DNA of 64,000 nucleotides from Lachnospiraceae bacterium XBB1006 (GTDB lineage: Bacteria > Bacillota > Clostridia > Lachnospirales > Lachnospiraceae), in assembly GCA_900115795.1 (NCBI GenBank), contig FOXT01000005.1, positions 243,015 through 307,014 of the forward strand, written 5' to 3'. Below, piece by piece: positions 1-8,007 of the stretch. The notes below the pieces were generated by a model, which was given only the letters and a program-made list of their open reading frames with translations, had not been told where the DNA came from and did not search any database. Both the position numbers and the translations under genes were made by a program. Position 1 is the stretch's first letter. Each line of letters opens with the position of its first letter.

Positions 1-270
1 GCAGCAATTGCGTATGCAGAGCAGTTTGATGTGAACCTGGTGCCTTATGAGAATGAAGGTGGAATTTCCGCCAGCAAAGAAATTCTTGCAAACATCAAGC
101 CCACGGATACGGTTGGAATCTTTATCGGACCGGAGGGCGGCTTTGATGCAAAAGAGATTGCGAAGGCACGAGAAAATATGCAGAGTATTAGTTTAGGAAG
201 ACGCATTTTGCGAACGGAGACGGCTGCTATTACGGCCATGTCTTTGGTAATGATGCAGATGGAGGAATAG
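1..270 (+). CDS. rsmE: 16S rRNA m3U1498 methyltransferase RsmE, C-terminal part
   Basis: The gene enters from the left edge; only about 90 C-terminal residues are visible. The RsmE family (SPOUT superfamily) methylates U1498 of 16S rRNA with S-adenosylmethionine. Visible hallmarks are the IGPEGGF loop and the SLGRRILRTETAA stretch that forms the trefoil-knot cofactor pocket, followed by a short acidic tail. The TAG stop directly abuts the ATG of the next gene, so the two are likely co-transcribed. Identification rests on these two family motifs; the N-terminal PUA-like RNA-binding part is outside the window. Confidence 0.88.
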   Translation, partial: AAIAYAEQFDVNLVPYENEGGISASKEILANIKPTDTVGIFIGPEGGFDAKEIAKARENMQSISLGRRILRTETAAITAMSLVMMQMEE

Positions 271-1425
271 ATGCAGATTTATTTGGATAACAGCGCAACA
301 ACACAGGTAAGTGAGCCGGTGTTAGCGATCATGGAACAGGCCATGCGTGTGGATTTTGGAAATCCGTCTTCCCTTCACACCATGGGAATGGAAGCAGAGA
401 ATTATATTAAGAAGGCAAAAACGCAAATTGCCAATACCCTTCGTGTACAGGAAAAGGAGATTTTCTTCACCTCTTGTGGTACGGAGTCGGATAATATGGC
501 AATCATAGGAAGTGCCTTTGCCAATATGCGTAAAGGAAAGCACTTGATTACTACGGCCATAGAGCATGCGGCAGTTGGATCTACTATGAAGTTTTTAGAA
601 GAGCAGGGCTTTGAAGTGACCTATTTGCCGGTGGACGAATACGGTGTAATTTCCCTGGATGATTTAAGAAATGCTATTCGGGAAGACACGATTTTAGTTT
701 CTATGATGTACGTAAACAACGAGATTGGAAGCGTTATGCCGATTCATGAAGCCGGGGAACTGATTAAGGAATGCAATCCGGATACGCTTTTTCACGTAGA
801 TGCCATTCAAGGTTACGGCAAATTTAAGATTTATCCGAAGCAGGATAAGATTGATTTGCTTGCTGTTAGCGGACATAAGATTCATGGCCCGAAGGGTGTT
901 GGATTTTTATATATCAAAGAGAAGACAAAGGTAAAACCGATTATTCATGGCGGCGGTCATCAGAATGGTATGCGTTCCGGAACGGAGAATGTGCCGGGGG
1001 TTGCCGGACTGGGGCTTGCCTGTGAATTGGCCTATACCGATTTTGAAGCCAAAGTAGAGCATATGTATGCGTTGCGGGAACACTTTATAGAAGAAGCAGA
1101 GAAAATAGAGGGTGTTTCCATAAATGGCAGGAAAACAAGAGAAAATGCACCGCATATCGTAAGTGTCAGTGTGCCGGGGGTGCGAAGCGAAGTGCTTTTG
1201 CACAGTCTGGAAGATAAGGGCATTTATGTTTCTGCGGGGTCGGCATGTTCTTCGAATAAGCCGTCTATCAGCGCAACATTAAAAGCAATTGGTTTGCCAA
1301 AAGAAAAGCTGGAATCTACCGTCCGTATTAGTTTTTGCGAGACGAATACCTTGGAAGAGGTGGATGCGACGATTGCAGCGATGAAAGAATTGATTCCAAT
1401 GTTGACGAGATTTGTTAGGAGGTAA
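271..1425 (+). CDS. Cysteine desulfurase (NifS/IscS family, PLP-dependent)
   Basis: A 384-residue class V aminotransferase fold enzyme that takes sulfur from L-cysteine as an enzyme persulfide, leaving alanine. The PLP lysine is visible in SGHKIHGPKG (Lys203) and the persulfide cysteine in GSACSSNKP (Cys326). The long CSSNKP-type loop is that of group I enzymes. The ATG directly follows the rsmE stop, and thiI begins 3 nt after this gene, so the likely job is sulfur supply to ThiI for 4-thiouridine, as with the NifZ-ThiI pairing known in Bacillus. It could also serve Fe-S assembly; no iscU or sufU is next to it. Confidence 0.92.
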   Translation: MQIYLDNSATTQVSEPVLAIMEQAMRVDFGNPSSLHTMGMEAENYIKKAKTQIANTLRVQEKEIFFTSCGTESDNMAIIGSAFANMRKGKHLITTAIEHAAVGSTMKFLEEQGFEVTYLPVDEYGVISLDDLRNAIREDTILVSMMYVNNEIGSVMPIHEAGELIKECNPDTLFHVDAIQGYGKFKIYPKQDKIDLLAVSGHKIHGPKGVGFLYIKEKTKVKPIIHGGGHQNGMRSGTENVPGVAGLGLACELAYTDFEAKVEHMYALREHFIEEAEKIEGVSINGRKTRENAPHIVSVSVPGVRSEVLLHSLEDKGIYVSAGSACSSNKPSISATLKAIGLPKEKLESTVRISFCETNTLEEVDATIAAMKELIPMLTRFVRR

Positions 1426-1427
1426 CC

Positions 1428-2612
1428 ATGTATCAGTCATTTTTGATAAAATACGGCGAGATTGCCATCAAGGGTAAGAACCGCCATTTGTTTGAAGATG
1501 CCCTGGTCAGCCATCTGGTTCACGCATTGAAACCGGTGGAAGGTGAGTTTGATATCTGGAAAGAACAGGGACGTATTTACGTAGACGCCAAGGGCGATTA
1601 CGATTATGACCATGCAATTTCTGCTATGACCAAGGTATTTGGCGTTGTGGGCGTGTGTCCTATGGTGCAGGTGGAAGACGAAGGATATGAGAAACTTGTG
1701 GAAGAAGTGGTGAAGCACTTAAAAGAAACCTACGGCGACAAGGAAAAGACCTTTAAGGTCATGGCTCGCCGTGCCCGCAAGAATTATCCAATGAATTCCA
1801 CAGAAATCAATATGGACATGGGGGAGAAGATTCTCGATGCCTGTCCGAATATGAAGGTGGATGTTCACAATCCGGATTTGTATGTAAACATTGAAATTCG
1901 CCAGAAAATCAATATTTATACGGAGATTATTCCGGGACCGGGCGGAATGCCGGTAGGAAGTAACGGAAAGGCAATGCTTTTGCTATCCGGAGGAATTGAT
2001 TCCCCGGTGGCAGGCTATATGATTGCAAAACGTGGCGTAAGCCTTGAGGCCACCTATTTCCATGCGCCGCCTTATACCAGCGAGCGTGCAAAACAAAAAG
2101 TTGTGGATTTGGCAGCGATTGTGGCCCGCTATAGTGGACCGATTACGTTGAATGTGGTGAATTTTACGGATATTCAGTTGGAGATTTATCAGAAATGTCC
2201 CCATGATGAATTAACCATCATAATGCGCCGCTATATGATGAAAATTGCGGAGCATTTTGCAAAAGAAAGCAATTGCTTAGGGTTGATTACCGGAGAGAGT
2301 ATCGGACAGGTTGCAAGTCAGACCATGCAGTCATTAGCAGCAACCAACGATGTATGTACCTTGCCGGTTTATCGCCCGTTAATTGGATTTGATAAGCAGG
2401 AAATTGTGGAAGTATCAGAGAAAATTGATACCTACGAAACTTCAATTTTGCCTTTTGAAGATTGTTGTACCATCTTCGTGGCAAAACATCCGGTTACGAA
2501 ACCAAACATCAATGTTATCCGTCGCTCGGAATTAAAGCTTCAGGATACCATTGACGATTTAGTAAAAACAGCCATTGAAACGACAGAACGGATTGTTGTT
2601 GAGGCGAAATAA
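1428..2612 (+). CDS. thiI: tRNA 4-thiouridine synthase ThiI
   Basis: A 394-residue protein that adenylates U8 of tRNA and replaces the oxygen with sulfur; some ThiI also act in thiazole synthesis. It shows an N-terminal ferredoxin-like/THUMP RNA-binding region (about residues 1-165) and an adenylation domain with the PP-loop SGGIDSP near residue 187. It ends without the C-terminal rhodanese domain found in Escherichia coli ThiI, which is normal in Firmicutes, where the neighbouring desulfurase delivers sulfur directly. The gene is translationally close to the upstream cysteine desulfurase. Its 3' end is one base from the 3' end of the convergent HPr-like gene, leaving no room for a separate terminator. 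Confidence 0.95.
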   Translation: MYQSFLIKYGEIAIKGKNRHLFEDALVSHLVHALKPVEGEFDIWKEQGRIYVDAKGDYDYDHAISAMTKVFGVVGVCPMVQVEDEGYEKLVEEVVKHLKETYGDKEKTFKVMARRARKNYPMNSTEINMDMGEKILDACPNMKVDVHNPDLYVNIEIRQKINIYTEIIPGPGGMPVGSNGKAMLLLSGGIDSPVAGYMIAKRGVSLEATYFHAPPYTSERAKQKVVDLAAIVARYSGPITLNVVNFTDIQLEIYQKCPHDELTIIMRRYMMKIAEHFAKESNCLGLITGESIGQVASQTMQSLAATNDVCTLPVYRPLIGFDKQEIVEVSEKIDTYETSILPFEDCCTIFVAKHPVTKPNINVIRRSELKLQDTIDDLVKTAIETTERIVVEAK

Positions 2613-2613
2613 A

Positions 2614-2844
2614 TTAGACAAGAAATGGCTTCAGGGCGGCAAGGATTTCTTCGTTTGGCTCGTCTACGTGAATGCGTAGCTCGATGGGACGAGATAAATC
2701 CAGACTAAAGATGCCCATAATGGACTTGGCGTCGATTAAATAACGACCAGATACCAGGTCGAAATCATTGTCAAAATGAGAAATGACATTTACAAAGGAT
2801 TTCACCTTTTCGATGGAACCGAGTGATACTGTAACAGATTGCAT
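2614..2844 (-). CDS. HPr-like protein lacking the phosphorylatable histidine
   Basis: A 76-residue protein with the size and C-terminal pattern of HPr (DAKSIMGIFSLDLSRPIEL, matching the K-S-I-x-G-V/I-x-x-L region and following strands of the fold). The active site His15 motif G-x-H-x-R-P is absent; the equivalent N-terminal region reads SLGSIEKVKSFVNVI. The canonical regulatory serine position (S in KSIMG) is retained. It starts at an ATG with AAGGAGG upstream on the minus strand. It cannot be a classical PTS phosphocarrier; a regulatory or orphan HPr-fold role is possible. Such degenerate HPr proteins are seen in Clostridia, but their function is not known to me. Confidence 0.75.
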   Translation of the reverse strand: MQSVTVSLGSIEKVKSFVNVISHFDNDFDLVSGRYLIDAKSIMGIFSLDLSRPIELRIHVDEPNEEILAALKPFLV

Positions 2845-2930
2845 ACTTGACCTCCTTAGGTTTTGTTATGTTTAATCTTACTCGTTTCAGGCGGGAAAGT
2901 CAATGAAGAAGCCTGAGAAAGAAGGAATGT

Positions 2931-4235
2931 ATGTTAAAAGCAGCATTACACAATTTAGGATGTAAAGTCAATGCCTACGAAACGGAAGCGATGCAGACGT
3001 TATTAGAAGAGGCCGGGTATGAAATTGTGGATTTTCATGAGATGGCAGATGTATATGTAATCAACACCTGTTCCGTTACCAACATTGCGGATCGGAAATC
3101 CAGACAGATGCTTCATCAGGCAAAAAAGCGAAATCCCAAGGCTGCCGTGGTTGCCTGCGGATGCTATGTGCAGACGAGTCCACAAAAGGCGGCAGAAGAT
3201 GAAGCCATCGATGTGGTGATTGGAAATAATCAGAAATACCGCCTTCCGGAGATTTTGAACGAATTTTTTGCATCAGGCGGCAAAATTTCCAAGGTTCCGG
3301 ATATTAGTAAGGATAAACAATATGAGCAGATGCGCATGAAGAAGACAGCTGAGCATACCCGCGCATTTGTAAAAGTGCAGGACGGATGTAATCAGTTTTG
3401 TACGTATTGCATTATTCCGTATGCCAGAGGAAGAGTCCGCAGTCGTACCTATGAGGATGTGATTTCGGAAATCGAGGAATTGGCACAAAATGGTTATCAG
3501 GAAGTTGTTTTGACGGGAATTCACTTATCTTCCTATGGAAAGGATGTGGATTCAAGCCTGATTGACCTGATTGAAGGTGTGGCAAAGGTGGGAGGAATTC
3601 GTCGTGTCCGGCTTGGTTCCTTAGAACCGAATATTGTCACGGAGGAATTTGCCAGTCGGTTAAGTAAGGTGGAGGAATTTTGCCCTCATTTTCATTTGTC
3701 CCTGCAAAGTGGATGTGACGAAACGTTGCGGCGAATGAACCGACACTACACGGCAAAAGAATACCTGGATGGATGTACGCTTTTGCGCAAATATTTTGCA
3801 CATCCGGCCATTACTACGGATGTTATTGTGGGATTTCCGGGAGAAACCGAAGAAGAGTTTGCCAAAACCAGAGAATTTTTACAGCAGGTGGACTTTTATG
3901 AGGTGCATTTGTTTAAGTATTCGAAACGACAGGGTACGCCGGCGGCTACCATGCCGAATCAACTGACAGAGAAGCAAAAAGCGGAACGAAGCCATATTCT
4001 GGCAGAGGATTTAAAGGCCAACAAGCGCCGCTTTATGGAATACTATCAGAATCAGGAAGTGGAGATCCTGATAGAGGAACAGGAACAAATTGGGAATAAA
4101 TTTTTCTATACGGGTTATACCAAGGAATATGTGAAGGTTGCGGTTCCGGGGATCGCCTGCAGAGAGGAAACCAACTGTTTTGTTAAAGTGAAACTTACGA
4201 ATTTTCTTGACGAAGACATCATGGGTGTCTTGTAA
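2931..4235 (+). CDS. mtaB: tRNA t6A37 methylthiotransferase MtaB
   Basis: A 434-residue radical-SAM methylthiotransferase that converts t6A37 to ms2t6A37 in tRNAs reading ANN codons. Domains in order: UPF0004 N-terminal domain with three cluster cysteines (LGCKVN, NTCSVTN, ACGCY), the radical-SAM core with CxxxCxxC (DGCNQFCTYC, near residue 150), and a C-terminal TRAM RNA-binding domain. The N-terminus LGCKVNAYE is typical of MtaB (YqeV) rather than MiaB or RimO. It stands alone after the divergent HPr-like gene, with its own ribosome binding site GAAAGAAGG. Confidence 0.93.
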   Translation: MLKAALHNLGCKVNAYETEAMQTLLEEAGYEIVDFHEMADVYVINTCSVTNIADRKSRQMLHQAKKRNPKAAVVACGCYVQTSPQKAAEDEAIDVVIGNNQKYRLPEILNEFFASGGKISKVPDISKDKQYEQMRMKKTAEHTRAFVKVQDGCNQFCTYCIIPYARGRVRSRTYEDVISEIEELAQNGYQEVVLTGIHLSSYGKDVDSSLIDLIEGVAKVGGIRRVRLGSLEPNIVTEEFASRLSKVEEFCPHFHLSLQSGCDETLRRMNRHYTAKEYLDGCTLLRKYFAHPAITTDVIVGFPGETEEEFAKTREFLQQVDFYEVHLFKYSKRQGTPAATMPNQLTEKQKAERSHILAEDLKANKRRFMEYYQNQEVEILIEEQEQIGNKFFYTGYTKEYVKVAVPGIACREETNCFVKVKLTNFLDEDIMGVL

Positions 4236-4258
4236 TTTTTGCGTGTTTATATTACAAT
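4230..4258 (+). promoter_or_regulatory. Sigma-A type promoter for ireB-ruvX operon
   Basis: TTGTAA (-35), a 17-nt spacer, then TACAAT (-10), ending 38 nt before the ireB ATG. The -35 overlaps the mtaB stop codon region. Sequence match only. Confidence 0.5.
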
Positions 4259-4296
4259 GAAAAGAACAAGGCATTAGGAAGAAAGGTACGAGAATT

Positions 4297-4554
4297 ATGC
4301 AGGATTTAAACAACACACAGTATTTCAGAGTAGAGAAGGAAGTAGAGCTTCCGGTTTCTGACGTGATTGCGAAGGTATTCGAGGCATTGAAGGAGAAAGG
4401 ATATAACCCGGTGAATCAGATTGTGGGTTACATCATGTCCGGAGATCCGACTTATATTACCAGCCATATGAATGCACGTAGTCTGATTATGCGTGTGGAA
4501 CGTGATGAAATTGTTGAAGAAGTGTTGAAGTATTATTTGGAGAAGAAGTTTTAA
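4297..4554 (+). CDS. ireB: IreB family regulatory phosphoprotein
   Basis: An 85-residue protein of the UPF0297/IreB family, conserved across Firmicutes. In Enterococcus IreB is a substrate of the Ser/Thr kinase IreK and a negative regulator of cephalosporin resistance. The N-terminal DLNNTQYF segment keeps a phospho-acceptor threonine (Thr7). The rest ([20 protein letters not shown]) is the diagnostic family signature. Its TAA overlaps the ATG of ruvX by one base, and the trio ireB-ruvX-DUF1292 is the standard Firmicutes order. Confidence 0.93.
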   Translation: MQDLNNTQYFRVEKEVELPVSDVIAKVFEALKEKGYNPVNQIVGYIMSGDPTYITSHMNARSLIMRVERDEIVEEVLKYYLEKKF

Positions 4555-4985
4555 TGCGAATATTAGGTTTGGATTATGGATCAAAGACCGTGGGCGTTGC
4601 CATAAGTGATCCCCTTGGGATAACCGCTCAGGGCTTAGAGATTGTGCGTCGTGAACGCGAGGCGAAGCTTCGGAAGACGCTTTCACGCATTGACGAAATC
4701 ATTGCGGACTATGAAGTTGAATCCATTGTCTTAGGTTATCCTAAGAATATGAATAATACAGAAGGTACACGTTGTGAGAAGACCCAGGAATTTAAAGAAA
4801 TGCTGGAACGTAGAACCAATCTCCCGGTTATTTTATGGGATGAACGGATGACTACGGTGATGGCGGATGCTGCCATGATGGAAGAGGGCATTCGCAGAGA
4901 GAACCGCAAGGAGTATGTGGACAAGCTTGCAGCGGTTTTTATACTGCAGAATTATCTTGACTATATGGCGAGAGACAAAGAATAA
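4554..4985 (+). CDS. ruvX: Putative Holliday junction resolvase / pre-16S rRNA nuclease RuvX (YqgF)
   Basis: A 143-residue RNase H-fold protein. The first acidic residue sits in [17 protein letters not shown], the second conserved region is [13 protein letters not shown], and WDERMTT lies before the last acidic motif. YqgF proteins are implicated in pre-16S rRNA 5' processing and proposed as resolvases. It overlaps ireB by one base and precedes the DUF1292 gene, so co-expression is nearly certain. Confidence 0.93.
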   Translation: MRILGLDYGSKTVGVAISDPLGITAQGLEIVRREREAKLRKTLSRIDEIIADYEVESIVLGYPKNMNNTEGTRCEKTQEFKEMLERRTNLPVILWDERMTTVMADAAMMEEGIRRENRKEYVDKLAAVFILQNYLDYMARDKE

Positions 4986-5006
4986 CGAAAAGAGAGATGG
5001 TTTATC

Positions 5007-5267
5007 ATGGAAAAGATTACTTTTTTTGACCAGGAATCGGGAATGAACTTAGAAGTGTTCGTGGTTGAACAGACGAAATTGAATGGAGAGAATTATCTTC
5101 TGGTAACGGAGGACGAAGAGGGAGATAGTACTGCATATATATTACGGGAACAGTCCGGTCAAGAAAGTGAGGAGCTTTTCTATGAGATTGTGGAGGATGA
5201 CGCGCTCCTTGATGCGTTGTCAGGAATATTTGCTGAGATGCTTGAGGACGTAGATTTCTCCTTCTAG
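5007..5267 (+). CDS. DUF1292 family protein (YrzB-like)
   Basis: An 86-residue, very acidic protein of the DUF1292 family. It starts with the family pattern ITFFDQESGMNLEVFVVEQTKLNG and ends in a D/E-rich tail. No enzymatic motif is seen, and its biochemical role is not established. It is the third gene of the ireB-ruvX cluster, 21 nt after ruvX, with AAGAGAGATGG upstream. The following RNase J gene starts within about 20 nt, extending the operon. Confidence 0.88.
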   Translation: MEKITFFDQESGMNLEVFVVEQTKLNGENYLLVTEDEEGDSTAYILREQSGQESEELFYEIVEDDALLDALSGIFAEMLEDVDFSF

Positions 5268-5285
5268 AAAAGGAGAGTGCAATTT

Positions 5286-6950
5286 TTGAAAAAGAATGAA
5301 GGAAAATTAAAAATAATCCCGTTGGGAGGACTGGAACAAATCGGAATGAATATAACAGCCTTCGAATTTGAAGACAGTATAATTGTTGTTGATTGTGGCT
5401 TGTCCTTCCCGGAAGATGAAATGTATGGAATCGATTTGGTGATTCCGGACGTGACCTATCTGAAGAATCATATTGACAAGGTAAAAGGATTTTTCATCAC
5501 CCATGGACATGAGGATCATATTGGTGCGTTGCCATATGTTTTGAAAGAAGTAAATGCACCGGTATATGCAACGAAGCTTACCATGGGATTAATTAACCAT
5601 AAATTAGAAGAACACGGCTTGGATAAGAAAGTAAAGCGCAAGGTTGTAAAATATGGACAATCCATTAACCTGGGCAACTTCCGCGTGGAATTTATTCGAA
5701 CCAACCATAGTATTCAGGATGCTGCAGCGTTGGCGATTTACTCACCTGCAGGGATTGTTGTCCACACAGGAGATTTTAAAGTAGATTATACACCGGTATT
5801 TGGAGATGCCATTGATTTACAACGCTTTGGAGAGCTTGGTAAGAAGGGCGTACTTGCATTGATGTGCGATAGTACCAATGCGGAAAGAGCCGGATTTACA
5901 CAGTCAGAAAAGACCGTTGGACGTACCTTTGATACGATTTTCTCTGACAATATGGATAAACGTATTATTGTGGCTACCTTTGCGTCCAATGTGGATCGTG
6001 TGCAGCAGATTATCAATGCCGCACATCGTTATGGAAGAAAGGTTGTAGTGGAAGGACGTAGTATGGTAAATATTATCCATACTGCTTCTGAGTTGGGATA
6101 TTTGGATATCCCGGAGAATACCTTGATTGAAATAGAAATGCTTAAGAATTATCCGGATGAGAAGACGGTAATTATTACGACGGGAAGTCAGGGCGAGTCT
6201 ATGGCAGCCCTTCCGCGAATGGCAGCGAATTTGCATCGCAAAGTGACCATTAAGCCGGGAGATTTGGTTATTTTTAGCTCCAATCCGATTCCGGGTAATG
6301 AGAAGGCTGTGTCCCGTGTGATAAATGAATTATACAGCCAGGGTGCGGACGTTATTTTCCAGGATACCCATGTGTCGGGACACGCATGTCAGGAAGAGAT
6401 TAAGTTGATTTATTCTCTGGTGCGACCGCAGTATGCGATTCCGGTGCACGGTGAGTATCGCCATTTGGTTGCGCAGGCAAAACTGGCAGAGGAATTGGGT
6501 ACACCAAAGGAGAATATCTTTATCCTATCCTCCGGTGATGTGTTGGCGCTTGACGGAAAGAGCGCCGAGGTGGTGGATCAGGTGCCTTGTGGAGATATAT
6601 TGGTGGATGGACTTGGCGTTGGAGACGTAGGAAACATTGTTTTGCGCGACCGACAGAAATTAGCTGAGGATGGTATCATTATTGTTGTATTAAGTATGGA
6701 GGCCGGAAGTGGGCGGATTGTAGCCGGTCCGGATATTATATCCAGAGGATTTGTGTATATTCGCGGGGCAGAGAGTCTGCTTGACGAAGCACAAAGCGTA
6801 TTAAACGAGACGGTGCTCGGATTGGAGGATCGTGGCGTAACGGATTGGAATCGCATTAAGACAGAGATTAAAGACTCCTTAGGCGATTTTGTTTGGAAGA
6901 AGACAAAGAGAAAACCTATGATAATGCCAATTATTATGGAAGTTGACTAA
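5286..6950 (+). CDS. rnj: Ribonuclease J
   Basis: A 554-residue metallo-beta-lactamase/beta-CASP ribonuclease with 5'-to-3' exo- and endonuclease activity in mRNA turnover and rRNA maturation. The zinc motif THGHEDHIGALP lies near residue 80; HTGDFKVD and the beta-CASP motifs (SGHA, VHGEYRHL) follow. A GTG at 5277 opens the same frame, but the AGGAGAG ribosome binding site ends right on it. The TTG at 5286 has about 8-10 nt spacing and gives the usual start MKKNEGKLKIIPLGGLEQIG, so TTG is chosen. Only one RNase J is visible in the window. The C-terminal dimerisation domain is present and full length. Confidence 0.94.
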   Translation: MKKNEGKLKIIPLGGLEQIGMNITAFEFEDSIIVVDCGLSFPEDEMYGIDLVIPDVTYLKNHIDKVKGFFITHGHEDHIGALPYVLKEVNAPVYATKLTMGLINHKLEEHGLDKKVKRKVVKYGQSINLGNFRVEFIRTNHSIQDAAALAIYSPAGIVVHTGDFKVDYTPVFGDAIDLQRFGELGKKGVLALMCDSTNAERAGFTQSEKTVGRTFDTIFSDNMDKRIIVATFASNVDRVQQIINAAHRYGRKVVVEGRSMVNIIHTASELGYLDIPENTLIEIEMLKNYPDEKTVIITTGSQGESMAALPRMAANLHRKVTIKPGDLVIFSSNPIPGNEKAVSRVINELYSQGADVIFQDTHVSGHACQEEIKLIYSLVRPQYAIPVHGEYRHLVAQAKLAEELGTPKENIFILSSGDVLALDGKSAEVVDQVPCGDILVDGLGVGDVGNIVLRDRQKLAEDGIIIVVLSMEAGSGRIVAGPDIISRGFVYIRGAESLLDEAQSVLNETVLGLEDRGVTDWNRIKTEIKDSLGDFVWKKTKRKPMIMPIIMEVD

Positions 6951-6973
6951 TTTACAGGAAGGAGAGGGCAGGT

Positions 6974-7360
6974 ATGAATAAGGTCGTATTGCAGTTGGTG
7001 AGAATCTGTGCCCGCATGCTTGTCCTTGTGATTCTGTTTGCGCTAGCGGTCATGGTAGGAAAAAGTTCCTATCAGTTGGGATATCGAATTTATACGGAGC
7101 CTGCCATGAGCGATTCCAAATCTGCCAGGGTGGTATCGGTGCAGATAACCGAAGGCATGAGTGATCGTGAGATTGCCCGGTTAATGGAGGAGAACGGACT
7201 TTGTGAGAGTGAGAATCTGTTCTTTATACAATTGCAGCTTTCGGAATACAGGAACCATGTGAAGCCCGGACTATATACGCTATCAACAGATATGCGTGCA
7301 GAAACAATAATTGAGATTCTTGGAGGAAAGAATCCGGATGAGGAGAAAGAGGAATCATGA
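6974..7360 (+). CDS. Truncated MltG/YceG-like membrane protein without catalytic domain
   Basis: A 128-residue protein with an N-terminal membrane segment (about residues 10-35) and a domain with the MltG LysM-like pattern: VVSVQITEGMSDREIARLME, then VKPGLYTLSTDMRAETIIEIL. Full MltG (about 340-360 residues) then carries the lytic transglycosylase domain with its catalytic glutamate; here the protein ends in an acidic tail instead. In Bacillus the full-length mltG (yrrL) sits at this same position beside trmR, so this is a positional relative that lost its enzyme part or a specialised short form. Its TGA overlaps the trmR ATG. Confidence 0.72.
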   Translation: MNKVVLQLVRICARMLVLVILFALAVMVGKSSYQLGYRIYTEPAMSDSKSARVVSVQITEGMSDREIARLMEENGLCESENLFFIQLQLSEYRNHVKPGLYTLSTDMRAETIIEILGGKNPDEEKEES

Positions 7361-8007
7361 TTGTAGATGAACGCTATGTTTCTTACATGAATTCCTTGAA
7401 TACCGGGAATACACCGCTTTTGACGGAAATAGAGCGGGAAGCGAAGAGTACTCATGTGCCTATCATTCGAACAGAAATGCAGCAGTTTTTAAAAACGATG
7501 CTATGTATGAGTAAGCCGGCAGCCATCCTGGAAGTAGGAGCGGCCATCGGCTTTTCTTCTATTCTGATGGCAGAGTATAATCCGGTACCATGTAAGATTA
7601 CAACGATAGAGAATTATGAAAAACGAATTCCCATTGCCAAAGCGAATTTTAAACGTGCCGGCAAGGAAGAGGTCATCACCTTGTTAGAAGGGGATGCAAC
7701 AGATATTTTGAAGAAACTGACAACCCCATATGACTTTATTTTTATGGATGCAGCAAAGGGGCAATATATTCATTTTTGGGAGGATATCAAACGGTTATTG
7801 AAACCAGGAGGAATATTGGTGTCGGATAATGTATTGCAGGATGGAGATTTGATTCAATCCCGCTTTGCGGTAACCAGAAGAAATCGAACAATACACAAAC
7901 GCATGCGGGAATATTTGTATACGATTACACATGACGAGGAATTGGTAACGTCCATTCTTCCATTGGGAGATGGCATTACGTTAAGTGTTAGAAGGGAGAA
8001 ACCATGA
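7357..8007 (+). CDS. trmR: tRNA 5-hydroxyuridine O-methyltransferase TrmR
   Basis: A 216-residue class I SAM-dependent O-methyltransferase. It shows the SAM-binding EVGAAIGFSS motif, TTIENYE (acidic end of strand 2), and the metal-site FMDAAKG. TrmR (YrrM in Bacillus) methylates ho5U34 to mo5U34 in wobble-position tRNAs. The gene overlaps the upstream MltG-like gene by 4 nt and the downstream U32 peptidase by 4 nt; TrhP-type U32 peptidases make the ho5U that TrmR uses, so the pair forms one pathway. The family could also be called a caffeoyl-CoA type O-methyltransferase, but the context favours TrmR. Confidence 0.88.
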   Translation: MIVDERYVSYMNSLNTGNTPLLTEIEREAKSTHVPIIRTEMQQFLKTMLCMSKPAAILEVGAAIGFSSILMAEYNPVPCKITTIENYEKRIPIAKANFKRAGKEEVITLLEGDATDILKKLTTPYDFIFMDAAKGQYIHFWEDIKRLLKPGGILVSDNVLQDGDLIQSRFAVTRRNRTIHKRMREYLYTITHDEELVTSILPLGDGITLSVRREKP

